A DNA stretch of 64,000 bases, taken from NCBI GenBank assembly GCA_038534295.1, contig JBCAXA010000001.1, positions 744,001-808,000 of the forward strand, given 5' to 3'. The notes under the pieces are model-generated. The model was not told where the DNA came from. It worked only from the letters and a program-made list of their open reading frames with translations, and searched no databases. Below, in pieces: positions 62,498 to 64,000 of this stretch; the first letter of the stretch is position 1; every line of letters begins with the position of its first letter. Source of the DNA: JBCAXA01 sp038534295. Its GTDB lineage: Bacteria > Pseudomonadota > Gammaproteobacteria > Steroidobacterales > Woeseiaceae. Position numbers and translations under genes: made by a program.

Positions 62498-63580
62498 ATG
62501 CGAATCCTCTTGCTGCTTCTCGTTGTCATCGTACTCGGCTATCTGCTGATTTGGCCGACACCGGTGGCACCGAAAGCGTGGGAGGCACCGGCCGATCCCG
62601 GCTACGTCGGCGTGCACGCGCGCAACGAGCGACTGTCGTCCATGCAAACGCGAGCCATTGCGCCGTTTCTTGGTCCCGAAGCGCTGGCACTGACTGCCGA
62701 CGGCAATGTTTTGACCGGCACCGAGTCCGGTGAATTGCTGGAAATCGACGCCGCCGGTAAAACTCGGATCGTCAGTCGACTTGGCGGCCGGCCGCTAGGG
62801 CTCGCCATCGCCGGCGACGGCCGAATCTATGTCGCAAATGCGGGCATCGGCCTGCAGCGAGTGACACCGGACGGCAAATCTCAGGTACTGGCGCGGCGCT
62901 TTGCCGGCGCCCAAATCGCCTATGCGAACTCGGTCGCGATCGCGCCCGATGGCTTGGTTTACTTCACCGATTCGTCAACGCATTTCAATCCCGAGAAGTA
63001 CGGTGGCACGCTGGAAGCTAGCGTGCTCGACTTGCTCGAACACGACCCGAACGGTCGGCTGTTTCGCTACGACCCGGAAAGCAATGAGGTCGATTTAATT
63101 CTTGATCGGCTGCAATTCCCGAACGGTGTTGCGGTCGACCCGTCCGGCGAGTTTTTGCTCCTCGCCGAGACCGGTCATTACCGCGTCCTGAAAGTCTGGC
63201 TTGGTGGCCGTGAGCCCGGACTGATGGAGCCGCTCATCGAAAACTTGCCAGGCTTTCCGGACAACCTCAGTCTCGGCCAAGATGGCCGCTACTGGCTAGG
63301 CCTGGCCGCGCCCCGCAAAGCCTTGCTCGACTCGCTGGACGGCAGCCCGTTTCTCCGGAAAATGGTGGCGCGCCTTCCGCCCGTGTTCCGGCCACAGGCC
63401 GAACCGTACGCACACGTGATTGCCATCAACGCCGATGGCGACGTGCTTACCGACCTGCAGTCGTCGCTGGGCCCGCTATACACGGTCACCGGTGCCGTAG
63501 AAGGCGCGACCAATCTGTACATCTCGACACTGCACGGCCCGGAAATTGGCGTCATTCCGAAACTGGCGCTAGAGCGCTAG
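62498..63580 (+). CDS. Strictosidine synthase-like / SMP-30-like beta-propeller hydrolase
   Basis: 360 residues. A signal-anchor (LLLLLVVIVLGYLLIWP) at the N terminus is followed by a six-bladed propeller: VGVHARNERLS, GRPLGLAIAGDGRIYVANAGIGL, DGLVYFTDSSTHFNPEKYGG, DLILDRLQFPNGVAVDPSGEFL. The VYFTDSS and FPNGVA blocks are shared by strictosidine synthases, adipocyte plasma-membrane-associated proteins and SMP-30/gluconolactonases. The substrate is unknown; it acts at the periplasmic side of the inner membrane. It lies 6 bp downstream of folE but need not relate to folate. Confidence 0.85.
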   Translation: MRILLLLLVVIVLGYLLIWPTPVAPKAWEAPADPGYVGVHARNERLSSMQTRAIAPFLGPEALALTADGNVLTGTESGELLEIDAAGKTRIVSRLGGRPLGLAIAGDGRIYVANAGIGLQRVTPDGKSQVLARRFAGAQIAYANSVAIAPDGLVYFTDSSTHFNPEKYGGTLEASVLDLLEHDPNGRLFRYDPESNEVDLILDRLQFPNGVAVDPSGEFLLLAETGHYRVLKVWLGGREPGLMEPLIENLPGFPDNLSLGQDGRYWLGLAAPRKALLDSLDGSPFLRKMVARLPPVFRPQAEPYAHVIAINADGDVLTDLQSSLGPLYTVTGAVEGATNLYISTLHGPEIGVIPKLALER

Positions 63581-63605
63581 TTCGAGCTCCAACAGCTTTT
63601 TCGAC

Positions 63606-64000
63606 GTGACATTTCGCATCACGTATCTGCTCGCCGCGGCGGTTTTGCTCGGTCCGCTAGCGATGCAGATCTATCTCCCGATACTGCCGTCGCTCGAGAG
63701 CGAGTTTGGCGTTACCCGTCAGTCGGTCCAACTCACGCTGAGCTTGTTCATTCTGGCCACCGGCGTGTCACAGCTCTTCAGCGGCACCTTGTCCGACCGT
63801 TTTGGCCGCCGACCGGTCATGTTGGTTGGGATTGCGGTGTTCGCGCTCGGCAGCATCGGCTGCGCGATGGCCGACAGTGCCAACCAGCTGATCGCTGGGC
63901 GCATCGTCCAGGCCATGGGTGGCGGCACGGGCCTGGTAATCGCACGGGCGGTACTCAGTGATCTGTATCCGCCGGTCGAAATGGCTCGACGGCTCGCGAT
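63606..64000 (+). CDS. Bcr/CflA-family MFS drug exporter, start of gene only
   Basis: The first 131 residues of an MFS transporter from a GTG at 63606 running off the window. TM1 (YLLAAAVLLGPLAMQIYLPILPSL), TM2, and the A-motif region SGTLSDRFGRRPVML are clear, and GRIVQAMGGGTGLVIARAVLSDLY is typical of the Bcr/CflA subfamily, which exports bicyclomycin, chloramphenicol or similar compounds. It is co-directional with the propeller gene, 25 bp apart. A different 14-helix relative cannot be excluded from this fragment. Confidence 0.9.
   Translation, partial: MTFRITYLLAAAVLLGPLAMQIYLPILPSLESEFGVTRQSVQLTLSLFILATGVSQLFSGTLSDRFGRRPVMLVGIAVFALGSIGCAMADSANQLIAGRIVQAMGGGTGLVIARAVLSDLYPPVEMARRLA

Noticed and set aside
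1..64000. tRNA, rRNA, prophage or insertion sequence
   Set aside because: By eye I found no tRNA-like T-loop/anticodon context, no rRNA conserved stretches, and no transposase, integrase or phage structural gene.

Overview
The window is about 60% GC (judged by eye), dense, and carries only bacterial genes. Gene content (Uup, YihG-type acyltransferase, PA0069-family radical SAM protein, FolE, MsrA, an RND tripartite pump, Bcr/CflA-type MFS, MscS, rhomboid) and the many lipoproteins and outer-membrane barrels indicate a Gram-negative gammaproteobacterium. A free-living marine or sediment lineage such as the Woeseiaceae/Steroidobacteraceae area is my guess, not something the sequence proves. I see no rRNA, tRNA, CRISPR array, phage or insertion sequence.

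Layout. 1-935: end of a DUF3291 gene and a 79-bp tandem array of REP-like palindromes. 936-6247: a DUF885 lipoprotein, a secreted lectin-like/DUF11-like protein, a small barrel and an acyltransferase. 6484-16752: uup, an unusually large tandem-fused UvrA, a MerR-type regulator, an HExxH metallopeptidase and a MOSC protein. 16837-28823: two divergent gene sets around a 0.9-kb control region. The minus-strand set encodes an HzsA-like/PD40 diheme lipoprotein, an SH3-plus-barrel protein, a second barrel lipoprotein, a DUF4266 lipoprotein and a DUF3570 barrel. The plus-strand set encodes a c-heme protein, a LamG/c-heme lipoprotein and a Tat-exported DUF1501-like protein; it follows a textbook sigma-54 promoter with upstream dyads and ends at a clear terminator. 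This is the best candidate for a poorly described envelope system.

28944-34637: small secreted and accessory genes (DUF4242 protein, LysR plus methyltransferase, GST, haloalkane dehalogenase, SRPBCC). 34698-40291: bile-acid symporter family gene and a tight operon of a DAHL-type histidine kinase, a two-REC response regulator and a TonB-like protein. 40597-42824: a beta-CASP RNase and a sirtuin with overlapping ends. 42984-46667: a LysR gene divergent from a CmcJ/NvfI-family, luciferase-like and SDR gene trio. 46758-53192: RND pump operon with a divergent TetR gene and a palindrome over its start.

53211-64000: rhomboid protease, DMT exporter, MscS, an Arg-rich secreted protein, a radical SAM gene with a near-consensus LexA box on an apparently leaderless promoter, a TPR/TonB-C protein, an M48 metallopeptidase with TPRs, msrA, folE, a strictosidine synthase-like protein, and the start of an MFS exporter that runs off the end.
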